From Pseudodesulfovibrio cashew (GTDB taxonomy: Bacteria; Desulfobacterota; Desulfovibrionia; Desulfovibrionales; Desulfovibrionaceae): a stretch of 64,000 nt of DNA. The translations under genes and the position numbers were made by a program. The stretch's first letter is position 1, and each line of letters starts with the position of its first letter. The stretch covers positions 1,031,501-1,095,500 of the forward strand of contig NZ_CP046400.1 in the NCBI RefSeq assembly GCF_009762795.1, in the 5' to 3' direction. Shown here piece by piece: positions 48,108-56,138 of this stretch. The notes below the pieces were generated by a model, which was not told the DNA's origin, made no database searches, and worked only from the letters and a program-made list of their open reading frames with translations.

Positions 48108-48656
48108 ATGAAAGGATACGCGATCGTCGCTTTGAGGAAGGCGGCACACATTAGCATGTTCATGCTGCTATTGGCCCTGTTGCCCGGCTGCGCGGTCGTC
48201 GGACCGTTGTTGAGCGTCGGCGGCATGGCCGGTCTCGCGCCGCTCCAGTATGCGTCTACCGCGTATACCGTCGGCGAGTTTTCCTATGAATATGCGGTCA
48301 ACGACCAGGACCCCGGCGAGGTTATCGAAAAGAAAGTCGATGCCGTGCTCACGGGCAAGGCCTTTCTGTTGCCCGACTTCACGCCCGGTGTGCAGCAGGC
48401 CGACACTGCTGACGCTCCGGTCATGACCGCCTCAGCCGAAACGCCGCAGACTCTGCCCGCACTTTCCGCCGAGGCCCGCCACAAGCGCATTGAGCAGCTT
48501 CTGGGCCGCCGCGCCGTTCAGGCGGAACGGCTTGAGCTCCGCCGCCTGGCTTTTCTCGAAGCCCGGCGCAAGGACACGCTCTCCCTGCGGCTTGCGGACG
48601 CACCCCGCTCGCCCGGCTTGAACGCGGGATACGCTGGCAAGGCCACGCTCAGGTAG
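48108..48656 (+). CDS. Lipoprotein of unknown function
   Basis: The 182-residue protein has a signal peptide and a lipobox, LLPGC, with the cysteine at residue 28. A tyrosine-rich segment (LQYASTAYTVGEFSYEYAV) follows, then an acidic/alanine stretch and a basic helical tail (about 120-165, rich in R, L, E) that could form a coiled coil. GGGGG lies six bases upstream of the ATG. No family is recognised. No operon partner is seen. Confidence 0.7.
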   Translation: MKGYAIVALRKAAHISMFMLLLALLPGCAVVGPLLSVGGMAGLAPLQYASTAYTVGEFSYEYAVNDQDPGEVIEKKVDAVLTGKAFLLPDFTPGVQQADTADAPVMTASAETPQTLPALSAEARHKRIEQLLGRRAVQAERLELRRLAFLEARRKDTLSLRLADAPRSPGLNAGYAGKATLR

Positions 48657-48812
48657 ACTGAACGCCGCCAGTTGCAGAGGAGAAGAGGGAGATGACTCCC
48701 TCGGATTCGTCCTGCCCTGGGGCTCAGGCCTTCATATCGTTGCGCTTTGCCGCGATGCCCTAGCCCGGTATCCTACGAAAATGCGGGCAGGGCTATTTCC
48801 ATCATCTTTTTT

Positions 48813-48860
48813 CCGCTCCCCCCATCCCCATCCCCTCCTGAGCTTTTGAGTGCCGCGCGA
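48813..48860 (+). repeat. Dispersed element 1, partial copy D
   Basis: CCGCTCCCCCCATCCCCATC followed by CCCTCCTGAGCTTTTGAGTGCCGCGC resembles the right half of copy A, with substitutions. It lies in the 445-base gap 48657-49101, which otherwise holds no gene that I can support. Confidence 0.45.
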
Positions 48861-49101
48861 CTTTCCGACAGCAAAAACCAGCTAAAATAACACATGATTT
48901 GCGTGCATGGCCGTATCTGGCGGTCCGCCCGACCCCGGCCGGGCAAGGGCGAAATTCCGTTTTGCGCATTGCCGGAAAGGGAAAAAGCAGGTACGCACAA
49001 GCCTGATCCTTCGTAGCCTTTGAGGGAAGTTCCGCGGAGTTGGCGATCGTGCCCGCACCTCGGAACAAGGTTTATGCACCTATTAATCAAGGAGTCCTGA
49101 C

Positions 49102-49374
49102 ATGCCCAAATACGTTATCGAACGCGAAATCCCTGGAGCCGGCAAACTCACGCCCGAAGATCTGAATGGAATCTCCCAGAAATCCTGCAGCGTCCTCAGC
49201 GAGCTCGGCCCCCAGGTCCAGTGGGTGCACAGCTATGTGACCGACGACAAGATCTACTGCGTCTACATCGCTCCCGACGAGGCGTCCGTCCTGGCCCATG
49301 CGGAAAAAGGCGGCTTCCCGGCCAACTCCGTAGCAGAAGTCAAGACGATCATCGATCCGACCACGGCGGAATAG
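49102..49374 (+). CDS. DUF4242 (nickel-binding-like) small protein
   Basis: The 90-residue protein reads MPKYVIEREIPGAGKLTPED, ISQKSCSVLSELGPQVQWVHS and DDKIYCVYIAPDEASVLAHA, which is the DUF4242 pattern, related to the SCO4226 nickel-binding ferredoxin-like fold. Cysteine 29 and the histidines of VHSY and AHAEKGG may bind metal. AAGGAG precedes the ATG by nine bases. Monocistronic, with a terminator at 49390. The family's function is not established. Confidence 0.88.
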   Translation: MPKYVIEREIPGAGKLTPEDLNGISQKSCSVLSELGPQVQWVHSYVTDDKIYCVYIAPDEASVLAHAEKGGFPANSVAEVKTIIDPTTAE

Positions 49375-49389
49375 ATTCGAAGAAAGCGA

Positions 49390-49421
49390 AAGCCCCTGGC
49401 CCCTGCGCCAGGGGCTTTTTT
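49390..49421 (+). terminator. Intrinsic terminator of the DUF4242 gene
   Basis: AAGCCCCTGGC (49390-49400) pairs with GCCAGGGGCTT (49407-49417), followed by six T. Confidence 0.93.
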
Positions 49422-49624
49422 CGTGGGCTGCTTCAAGGTAGACTGAGCTTCGATTCGCGCAGTGGCCAAGTTGCCGATTTCGATCCACAGGATTGGATTT
49501 CAAAAATTACCCGGCGAAAAGCGGATGGTTTCCGGATGGCCTTCCGGGGTAGGAAAAGACATGAGCGATCAGGGTAAACGGATGGCCGCGCTGCGATCGG
49601 GCCGTCAGGCAAATCGGAGGGCGC

Positions 49625-50725
49625 ATGGCTCCATACGACGATGACGAAGTCCGCTGGAAGGCGGTGAAGGAGCGGGACAGGGACGCCGCCCACGAATTTT
49701 ACTATGGGGTCCGGACCACAGGCGTATATTGCGTGCCGGGGTGCGCCTCGCGTCTGCCCCGCCGGGAGAATGCCGTGTTTTTCGATACCGCCGAGGCCGC
49801 TGAAGCCGCCGGGTTCCGGGCCTGCAAGCGGTGCCGTCCCGACGACCCGGCCCATGCCCATATCCCCTTGAAACGGATCATGGCCGCCTGCCGCACCCTG
49901 GAGCGGGCCGTGGAACGAGGCGAGCGTCCGCCTGGAGTGGCGGAGTTGGCGCGGGACACGGATATGAGTTCATCCCGCTTCGGACGGTTGTTCAGCAAAC
50001 TGGTGGGCATCGGCCCCAAGGAATACGTGCAGGCCCTGCGCGACGCCGGAGTGCGGGAAGCCCTGGCCTCGGGCACGCCGGTGACCCGCGCCCTGTTCGA
50101 CGCAGGCTACAGTTCGGCCAGCCGGTTCTACGAGCGCGCGGAAGGTGTGCTCGGCATGCGTCCCGCCCGTTACCGCAAGGGCGGCAAAGGCCTCTCCATC
50201 CGCTACGTGGTGACCGAAAGCCAACTCGGGCTGGTCCTGGCCGCGTTCACGGGAAAAGGCGTCTGCGCCATCGAGTTGGGTGATACCCCCGAGGAACTGG
50301 CGGCATCACTCCGGGCCCGCTTTCCCGGAGCCGTCGTCAAGGAATGCGAACCGCAACTGGACGAACAGGTGCGGGAGATCGTCTCCCTCATCCGAACGCC
50401 GGGCAAGGGCCTGTCGCTGCCCCTGGATATTCGGGGCACCGCGTTCCAGCAGCGGGTCTGGCGCGCCCTGCGGGACATTCCGGCGGGCGAGACCCGCACC
50501 TATAGCCAGGTGGCGGAATCCCTGGGCGAGCCGGGCTCGGTCCGCGCCGTGGCCTCGGCCTGCGCCCGCAACCCCCTGGCCGTGGCCGTGCCCTGCCACC
50601 GGGTGGTGCGCAAGGACGGCAGCCTGGCCGGGTACCGCTGGGGCCTGGAACGAAAGCGCGCCCTGCTCGAAGCGGAACGGCACGGACGGCCGGGAGAAGA
50701 AGGCGACGAGCCGGATCAGTCCTGA
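49625..50725 (+). CDS. ada: Bifunctional Ada: DNA methyltransferase and methylated-DNA regulator
   Basis: The 366-residue protein joins three parts: an N-terminal zinc domain with C36, C40, C67, C70 (GVYCVPGC and ACKRCRPDD) where the first cysteine accepts methyl groups from phosphotriesters; an AraC-type HTH (about 90-185); and an O6-methylguanine methyltransferase domain with PCHRV, active C324. It repairs alkylated DNA and, once methylated, switches on the ada response. GGAGG is eight bases before the ATG. Its last ten bases overlap the end of the convergent MerR-like gene. Confidence 0.97.
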   Translation: MAPYDDDEVRWKAVKERDRDAAHEFYYGVRTTGVYCVPGCASRLPRRENAVFFDTAEAAEAAGFRACKRCRPDDPAHAHIPLKRIMAACRTLERAVERGERPPGVAELARDTDMSSSRFGRLFSKLVGIGPKEYVQALRDAGVREALASGTPVTRALFDAGYSSASRFYERAEGVLGMRPARYRKGGKGLSIRYVVTESQLGLVLAAFTGKGVCAIELGDTPEELAASLRARFPGAVVKECEPQLDEQVREIVSLIRTPGKGLSLPLDIRGTAFQQRVWRALRDIPAGETRTYSQVAESLGEPGSVRAVASACARNPLAVAVPCHRVVRKDGSLAGYRWGLERKRALLEAERHGRPGEEGDEPDQS

Positions 50726-51792
50726 ATCTTGTCTTTCACCTGACGAAAGAACTCCTGAAGAAAATGGGGCGAGGTGAGCCTGCCGTTCACGTCCAGCCTG
50801 TCCAGCAGCGCCACGTGGTTGCCGCGCGGGGTGGTGGTGGGCAGGAAGAAGAGCTCGTGCGAATCGCCGCCGGGCACGGCCATGGTGTGGACCCAGTGCC
50901 TGTTGTGTTGCCGCCAGTCCGCTTCTGAGGAGCCCCCCTCGGTCTCTTTTGCCAGCACTTCTATGAAGCCGGACAGGGGCAGCCTGCCAGGCACGCCGAG
51001 GAATTCGTTCTGGTCGTTGCGGATAACGATGGGTGCGTTGAGCAGGGTCGCGGGCGGGCCGTCCGGGATGATCTGGTCCTCCTGAAGCTCCAACACACCC
51101 TGCTCCGGTTCGGCGGTCTCCTTTTCCAGGGCGTAGGAGGTGACGCCGCCTTCCGGGTCTCTGACATTGACTATCTTGCGCGCGCGGACCCGTTCAGGCT
51201 GTGCGGGCTGGTGCTCCGGGCGAGGTTCGGCCGGCTGCTCCGGCTCCGGTTCCGGCTTCCGGGCGGCGGGCTCGTCCGGAGCGGCTGCCCGGGGTGCGGG
51301 CATGACCGGTTCCTCCGCCTGCCGGGCGAGGAGTTCGTTGAAAAGTTCCATGTTGCGGGTCTCGGCCTCCACCAGCGCGTCCACGGCCGCCTCCAGCCGC
51401 TCCAGCCGCTGGGCGGACTTGGCCTGGGCCGTGGCCAGGGAGGCCATGCCGTGCATCATCTTTCCAGCGGTCTGGAAGAACTGCTCCAGGTACTCCGCGG
51501 AGACACCACCCTGGCCCGATGGGGTGGGGGCGGGTTTCGTGCGTCCGGCGGGAGCGGCCTCCTCCTTGAAGCGTTCCTTGAGGAACTTGGCGGTCTCGGC
51601 CACGGACATGCCCTTCTCGAAGCAGTCGCGAATGGCCAGACAGACATCGCCGGCTTCCTTCTTGAAACGGATGGGCTTGCCCCTGGTCAGAACGTGGATG
51701 AAGCCGGGGAACTTGCGCCGGTAGCTCTTGATGGTGGTTTCGGAGACCGAACAGAGGTTCGCCAGGTCTTTATGGGTATAGGTATCTTCCAT
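50716..51792 (-). CDS. MerR-like HTH protein with coiled coil and unknown C-terminal domain
   Basis: The 358-residue protein has an N-terminal MerR-type helix-turn-helix (residues 1-70: YTHKDLANLCSVSETTIKSYRRKF, then RFKKEAGDVCLAIRDCFEKGMSVAETAKFL), a helical stretch (about 95-155) likely to coil, a long Pro/Glu-rich linker (160-205), and a C-terminal domain (about 210-355) with VIRNDQNEFLGVPGRLPLSG that I do not recognise. It is probably a DNA-binding regulator. It runs convergently with ada and overlaps it by ten bases. The upstream small frame at 51770-51988 overlaps its start. Confidence 0.7.
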   Translation of the reverse strand: MEDTYTHKDLANLCSVSETTIKSYRRKFPGFIHVLTRGKPIRFKKEAGDVCLAIRDCFEKGMSVAETAKFLKERFKEEAAPAGRTKPAPTPSGQGGVSAEYLEQFFQTAGKMMHGMASLATAQAKSAQRLERLEAAVDALVEAETRNMELFNELLARQAEEPVMPAPRAAAPDEPAARKPEPEPEQPAEPRPEHQPAQPERVRARKIVNVRDPEGGVTSYALEKETAEPEQGVLELQEDQIIPDGPPATLLNAPIVIRNDQNEFLGVPGRLPLSGFIEVLAKETEGGSSEADWRQHNRHWVHTMAVPGGDSHELFFLPTTTPRGNHVALLDRLDVNGRLTSPHFLQEFFRQVKDKIQD

Positions 51793-51988
51793 GATGACTG
51801 CTCATGCGGAGGGGTTTGCGGACCTCCCGCCGGGTGGCCAACCGGAGTTGGCGGGGGCGGGACCGGAGCCGGGCGTTCCAGATGCTGGAGAGGGCCCGTG
51901 GCCGTGCCGTGATGGCGGTGAGAGTTGCGTGTTTGCCGAGTCGAACGATCACTTTTTCCGGTAGGGAGACAGGGCCGAGCCGGATCAC
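51770..51988 (-). CDS. Possible small basic protein overlapping the MerR-like gene
   Basis: A 72-codon frame begins with GTG at 51988, preceded five bases upstream by a perfect AAGGAGG (51994-52000). It would read VIRLGPVSLPEKVIVRLGKH and then become arginine-rich, ending 23 bases inside the MerR-like gene in another frame. The strong ribosome-binding site is the main argument; composition is that of a shadow frame. It could couple translation of the regulator, which has no clear signal of its own. No family is recognised. The rest of 51793-52170 shows no other gene. Confidence 0.3.
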   Translation of the reverse strand: MIRLGPVSLPEKVIVRLGKHATLTAITARPRALSSIWNARLRSRPRQLRLATRREVRKPLRMSSHHGRYLYP

Positions 51989-52170
51989 ACAGACCTCCTT
52001 TTCGTGGAAAAGAATCCGCGTATCGTCACCCATCGTCACCCTTGTGAAACAAGGGCAAAAAGGGCAACGAAGCTTATCGGATTATTATCTAGAAAAGGTC
52101 TGGAAGTCAACCGGAGACACCCGGTTCGGATTTGTCCGTTGGCCGGGCCGGACTCCTTTTCGCGGCAGGT

Positions 52171-52554
52171 TTACAGCCGCCTGCCGATTTCGTGGAGGAT
52201 GCGCCTGGAGGACTTTTCATTGCCCCACAGCCCCACCCGGACCGAGACGGAGAGAAGATTTTCTCCCACCTGTTCCAGGTAGACGGTCACCCGCTCGTTG
52301 GTGACCTTGCCCTGGATTTCCCCGTCACCTCCGTCGCGTTTCTCCTTGAGGACCGGGATGCTCATGTCCTTGAACGCGGCCTTGGTCGCGGAGATGCCCG
52401 AGGGCACGTCGCTGTGGAAGGTGCCGACGCTCTTGCCGTTGACGTAGGCGTAGGTGCCTGCGGCGGCAGCCCCGCCGACGATGACCGCACCGCAGCCGGG
52501 GAGCGCCAGCAATGAGAGAATCAGGAGCAGGGGCAGGATGCTGTTTCGCGCCAT
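52171..52554 (-). CDS. DUF3568-family lipoprotein
   Basis: The 127-residue protein has a lipobox LALPGC (cysteine near residue 21) followed by GAVIVGGAAAAGTYAYVNGK, characteristic of DUF3568 lipoproteins, small proteins often seen in deltaproteobacteria. The remainder has alternating beta/alpha character. Function unknown. It starts four bases after the stop of the upstream lipoprotein gene, whose end contains the AAGGA ribosome-binding site, so the two form an operon. Confidence 0.8.
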   Translation of the reverse strand: MARNSILPLLLILSLLALPGCGAVIVGGAAAAGTYAYVNGKSVGTFHSDVPSGISATKAAFKDMSIPVLKEKRDGGDGEIQGKVTNERVTVYLEQVGENLLSVSVRVGLWGNEKSSRRILHEIGRRL

Positions 52555-52558
52555 GGCG

Positions 52559-53101
52559 TTAGTCCTTCTCCGTGGGCTGGTAGATGTTGATGACCTTGAC
52601 GTCCTTCTTCTTGACCGTGGCCGGTTCCTCCTGGAAGGAGCCCGCCGGGGTGGTGATGAAGCTGTAGGTGTCGGCGCTGTCCGAGCCAAGGTAGACGCGG
52701 GAGTCGCTGAAGTGGAGCTCCCTGTCCTCGCTGTTCACGATGGTGAAGGTGTGCTGATCCTGGAAGATGATCTTCTTCCAATGCTGGAGATCGTCCAGCC
52801 GGGTAAGGCTGACGACCGTGGAGGAGCGCCCGTTGAGCTTGCCGGAGATATAGATGTAGTACTTGCCTATCTTGTTCAGCTTGGTGATCTCCATGGCGTT
52901 GCCGTCTGCCAATTGCAGATCGCCCACCGGCCCTATGGTGATATTCTCAACGATGGCGTTGGCATCGGCGGCGCTGTCCGGAGCAGCCTCGCCGGATTCA
53001 GCCGTGGCGTTTTCGGCAGCAGGGTCTGCCGGGACGTCTTCCTTGCCCGCGCAGGCGGCAAGGAGGAGCAGGATCAGGAGCAGGGAAAAAACGGTCCGCA
53101 T
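52559..53101 (-). CDS. Lipoprotein of unknown function
   Basis: The 180-residue protein begins MRTVFSLLLILLLLAACAG, with the lipid-attachment cysteine at residue 17. A low-complexity Ala/Asp/Glu linker (about 22-48) follows, then a beta-rich domain (50-165) with VGDLQLADGNAMEITKLNKIG and FTIVNSEDRELHFSDSRVYLG. GGAGGAC precedes the ATG. No family recognised. It is the first gene of a two-gene leftward unit with the DUF3568 lipoprotein, suggesting a common envelope role. Confidence 0.72.
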   Translation of the reverse strand: MRTVFSLLLILLLLAACAGKEDVPADPAAENATAESGEAAPDSAADANAIVENITIGPVGDLQLADGNAMEITKLNKIGKYYIYISGKLNGRSSTVVSLTRLDDLQHWKKIIFQDQHTFTIVNSEDRELHFSDSRVYLGSDSADTYSFITTPAGSFQEEPATVKKKDVKVINIYQPTEKD

Positions 53102-53261
53102 GCGGGTCCTCCGAAATGGTCTTGTTTCTGGGCCAGCCCTAACAGGTAATGGACGGAGAATCCAGTCCGGGGAGCAGGGGCGCGTACACTCTCTTACGCC
53201 TTCGGCTGCCTGCCTTGGACACGCTGCCAAACGCGTTCACCGAACGGAAAGACAGCGGCCC

Positions 53262-54062
53262 CTACCGGTGACTCGCCATCGGTGCCAGGTCCTTATGCGC
53301 GGTGTCCCCGGGCGTCGCGTCCTGCGCTTTCTCCGCTCCCCATTCGGATTCGGGCAACAGGAAGGCATATCTGCCAAGCAGCTTCTCGCTGGTCCCGTCT
53401 TTCAGCATCTCGTCGAAAATGCGGGACAGTCTCACTGCCATTCCTCCATTCTCCTTATTCAGAGCATGGTAAAAATAGCCTGTATACAAGGGAGGGGACG
53501 CGTTAAATTCTCTTGTCAGATGCGGGGATTCCGCCAGCTCCAGAAATGTCGTGTGCGTCACGAAGGCTGCCAGGTGGCCGGCGCGGAGCGCGCCGAATCC
53601 CTGTTCCAGCGAAGCGAAGGCGGTTGTGCGGAGTTTGTTTTCCCTGGCCAGGTTCCTTGTGGTCATGTCGCCTCTCAGATAGCCGACCTTTCCCTGCCGC
53701 AGGTCTCTCCATGTCTTTATCCCGGGACGGGATCGAACGGTGTAGGCGACGAGTGATGTTTTGAGGAGCGGCGTCGCCGACAGGACGATATTGTCGTTGC
53801 CCTGGGCCGCGACATCCGTACGCCCGGCGCTGGCATCAAGTACCTGCGCCGAGGTCTCGGCGAAATCGCGCAACATGGGAATGTAGATGAAACGTACAGC
53901 CATCCCCGCCCGCCGGTACGCCTCTTCTATCAGGGCTTCGCATTCAGGCAAGGGCTCCTGCGGCCCCTTGAGTTCGGGCATGCCCACGATGCACTCCTGT
54001 CCCGCTGAAGCCGGAGAGAGGAGCAATTGGAGAAGGAATATCGTCCATGCAAGAATTCGCAT
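53262..54062 (-). CDS. Periplasmic solute-binding-like protein (SBP_bac_3), paralogue 1
   Basis: The 266-residue protein has a signal peptide (ending SPASA-G) and a family-3 binding fold. Opening block: CIVGMPELKGPQEPLPECEA, then LIEEAYRRAGMAVRFIYIPMLRDFAE; further on TWRDLRQGKVGYLRGDMTTR. No ABC transporter is adjacent. The protein at 55291 has the same architecture (IELENLLEDAYGRIGVAVEFVYLPGLRD), so they are paralogues. They flank the PEP-CTERM gene. The substrate is unknown. These orphan proteins may act as sensors or scavengers. Confidence 0.83.
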   Translation of the reverse strand: MRILAWTIFLLQLLLSPASAGQECIVGMPELKGPQEPLPECEALIEEAYRRAGMAVRFIYIPMLRDFAETSAQVLDASAGRTDVAAQGNDNIVLSATPLLKTSLVAYTVRSRPGIKTWRDLRQGKVGYLRGDMTTRNLARENKLRTTAFASLEQGFGALRAGHLAAFVTHTTFLELAESPHLTREFNASPPLYTGYFYHALNKENGGMAVRLSRIFDEMLKDGTSEKLLGRYAFLLPESEWGAEKAQDATPGDTAHKDLAPMASHR

Positions 54063-54427
54063 CGACGTAATATACCATTTTTATGGAACAAACCTATTAT
54101 AAAATGGTTAATTGAAACTCGTGCGGCCTATACCGAATAACGGCATGAGAAAATCCCGGCGTTATCACCTCGGGCGTCTTCAGGACCGGCTCGAGGTGGA
54201 CGTTTCCCACACAGCCGCACAGTCTTCGCCACGGGATGCCCCGGAGCCAACCACGCTGGGGCTTCCTTGATATGGGACCGGAGCTGCACCCACGACGCCT
54301 TAGATGCGGCATTCGTCTATGCATGCAATTGATTTTTTACATTCTTGTCGGGCGTCTTTACAAATCTTAATGTTCGCGTTTCGTACATTACCTCCTAACC
54401 AAGTATGGTTCTTACCGTGTTTCTTGA
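54063..54427. other. Gene-free region upstream of the PEP-CTERM gene
   Basis: About 365 bases. The stretch 54110-54300 is GC-rich like coding DNA and a leftward frame runs through 54097-54324, but it has no start signal or recognisable product. The rest is AT-rich up to the sigma-54 element. Confidence 0.5.
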
Positions 54428-54441
54428 GGCATACTATTTGC
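54428..54441 (+). promoter_or_regulatory. Sigma-54 (-24/-12) promoter of the PEP-CTERM gene
   Basis: GGCATACTATTTGC keeps the invariant GG and GC at the exact 10-base spacing, and matches the consensus TGGCAC-N5-TTGC at nine of its ten defined bases when the preceding A is ignored. The start codon is 30 bases further on, leaving a leader that contains AGGAGGAG (54461-54468). Confidence 0.75.
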
Positions 54442-54471
54442 TTTTTGTGAACAAACCATAAGGAGGAGATC

Positions 54472-55107
54472 ATGATTCGTGCTGTATTCAAATCGTGCAT
54501 TGCGGTTGCAATACTTTTGATGCTTGGCACCTCTGCCCAGGCCGCCATGTACACCTTTTACGGTGATCAGCTGCAGCAGCCGGCGTATCCCCTGGCCGCA
54601 CAGGCCGAAGCAGAATTCCAATCCTACCTGCCTGCAGTGGCCTATGGCACCTACGGACCATTCTCTCATATCGAATTCATGTATAATGGTTCGCCCACCG
54701 GAATCTCTGCGGAGCACTCCATCGTCTCGACTGAATGGGTGCATGATTTCAACACCCCGATAAACGCCGTTGGCTTTTTTTTGCAAAGCATTGCCGCCGA
54801 CACATCGAGGCTTAGCGTGGGGTATATCAACACCCTGACAGGGGCGAATTACTATTTTGATCTTCCCCATCTGCCGGCAGATCAACTAGTCGGCGACGAT
54901 ACGCTCTTCTGGGGTTACATCAACACGGACGAAACCTTTGACCGTGTGGCGATAGGCGGGATGGGCAGTTCCCTTGGCATGGCAAACATACAGATCGGCT
55001 GGAACAACGAACCCACCGGCAACCCGGCTGTCCCGGAACCCTCCACCATGCTTCTGCTGGCCGTGGGCCTGGGCGGTCTGGCCGTCTGGCGCAAACGATC
55101 CGCATAA
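54472..55107 (+). CDS. PEP-CTERM sorting-domain protein
   Basis: The 211-residue protein has a signal peptide (about residues 1-24, ending AQA-A), a beta-rich middle with IEFMYNGSPTGISAEHS and YINTLTGANYYFDL, and a typical PEP-CTERM tail: VPEPSTM, a hydrophobic helix, and WRKR at the end. Such proteins are processed by exosortase and anchored or released at the outer envelope, in species that also make exopolysaccharide. Exosortase is not in this window. Transcription from the sigma-54 promoter just upstream fits PrsK/PrsR-type control described for PEP-CTERM genes. A terminator-like stem follows at 55183. Confidence 0.92.
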   Translation: MIRAVFKSCIAVAILLMLGTSAQAAMYTFYGDQLQQPAYPLAAQAEAEFQSYLPAVAYGTYGPFSHIEFMYNGSPTGISAEHSIVSTEWVHDFNTPINAVGFFLQSIAADTSRLSVGYINTLTGANYYFDLPHLPADQLVGDDTLFWGYINTDETFDRVAIGGMGSSLGMANIQIGWNNEPTGNPAVPEPSTMLLLAVGLGGLAVWRKRSA

Positions 55108-55182
55108 AGGGGCTCCGTCAGCCTCGTAGCGACATGACATGCCGTATTTCACCATGGCGGTGTGTCTATACCCCCAAAAAGT

Positions 55183-55218
55183 AGGGCCACTCCCCATAAT
55201 GGGAAGTGGCCCTTATTG
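55183..55218 (+). terminator. Probable terminator after the PEP-CTERM gene
   Basis: AGGGCCACT (55183-55191) and AGTGGCCCT (55204-55212) form a stem around a short loop, followed by TATT. It may also serve the convergent solute-binding-like gene on the right. Confidence 0.6.
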
Positions 55219-55290
55219 ATGGCCGTTTATGTTGGGATGGCGGGTTGCGCCATGGGCAGCGACACCTTGACATCGCCCAGGCGCACAGGC

Positions 55291-56013
55291 TCATGGTTCT
55301 TTCGGTAGCCTTGGCTTTGCCCGCCCCAGATATTTCTCCATTAAACCCTCGGCAATCATTTCCCTGAAGGACCGCTCCAGCAACGGAACCAGGTGGGCGT
55401 GCTTCTTGTTGACCACGTGATACACCTGTATCTCATAAAGATCTTTGGACACGACAAAATTCGTGTCGGGAAATTGTTCCATGTTGATAAGCAGCATCGT
55501 CTTTGCAGCAAACAAGACGTCCAGACGGCCTTCGATAAGCATCTTTAGGCCGGTAGTTAGATAATCGATCCGGTGCAGATGCGCGTTGCTCCCGGAGGCA
55601 ATGGAAATGGCGATCAGATCGCCCCGCAGCACTCCGGTCAATAGTCCGTTCAGGTCCTCCAGATCATGGATTTTTTTATTACCCTTGATTGTGACCGCGA
55701 CCAAACTTGTTGTAAAGAGAGGCACGGGCACCTTTATGATGTTGGGATATTTCTCGACAACTATGGGGTTCCTGAGGCCGCTCCCGTCAAGCTCGCCGTG
55801 GTTGGTCTTGTCCAGATCCCTCAGTCCGGGAAGGTACACGAACTCCACGGCCACGCCGATCCGGCCATAGGCGTCCTCCAGAAGATTCTCCAACTCAATG
55901 GCTTTACATTCCGCGCGGACCTGGCAATGCATGCCGATGACATGGACCTCCCCGGCCAATGCCTGGCTTGCACATAAAAAAAACACTGCGGCAAAAACAA
56001 TAACGGTACGCAT
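55291..56013 (-). CDS. Periplasmic solute-binding-like protein (SBP_bac_3), paralogue 2
   Basis: The 240-residue protein starts at the ATG at 56013, giving a signal peptide ending SQALA-G. The mature part has the family-3 binding fold: VIGMHCQVRAECKAIELENL and LEDAYGRIGVAVEFVYLPGLRDLD, then LEDLNGLLTGVLRGDL. The pattern follows the paralogue at 53262 closely, including Cys pair spacing near the N-terminus. No transporter genes are adjacent. A GGGAAC motif lies before the ATG. Confidence 0.83.
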   Translation of the reverse strand: MRTVIVFAAVFFLCASQALAGEVHVIGMHCQVRAECKAIELENLLEDAYGRIGVAVEFVYLPGLRDLDKTNHGELDGSGLRNPIVVEKYPNIIKVPVPLFTTSLVAVTIKGNKKIHDLEDLNGLLTGVLRGDLIAISIASGSNAHLHRIDYLTTGLKMLIEGRLDVLFAAKTMLLINMEQFPDTNFVVSKDLYEIQVYHVVNKKHAHLVPLLERSFREMIAEGLMEKYLGRAKPRLPKEP

Positions 56014-56138
56014 TACGTTCCCAGTATAGTGCACCGCTGTGTCCTACATATTATTTTTTCATATTGGCGATGCTTGTGTTTTTCCTTGTGCTTATATAAT
56101 CTAAAATATCAATTTGTGACTATACGAGCAAAATATCC

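Noticed and set aside
51804-52304. A 166-codon rightward frame
   Set aside because: It has an Arg/Ser-rich shadow composition and runs over the start of the MerR-like gene and the end of the DUF3568 gene; no start signal.
54097-54324. A 75-codon leftward frame with an HLEPVLKTPEVITPGF stretch
   Set aside because: It might be the remnant of a gene or transposase, but there is no ribosome-binding site, no family match that I recognise and no matching flanking repeat.
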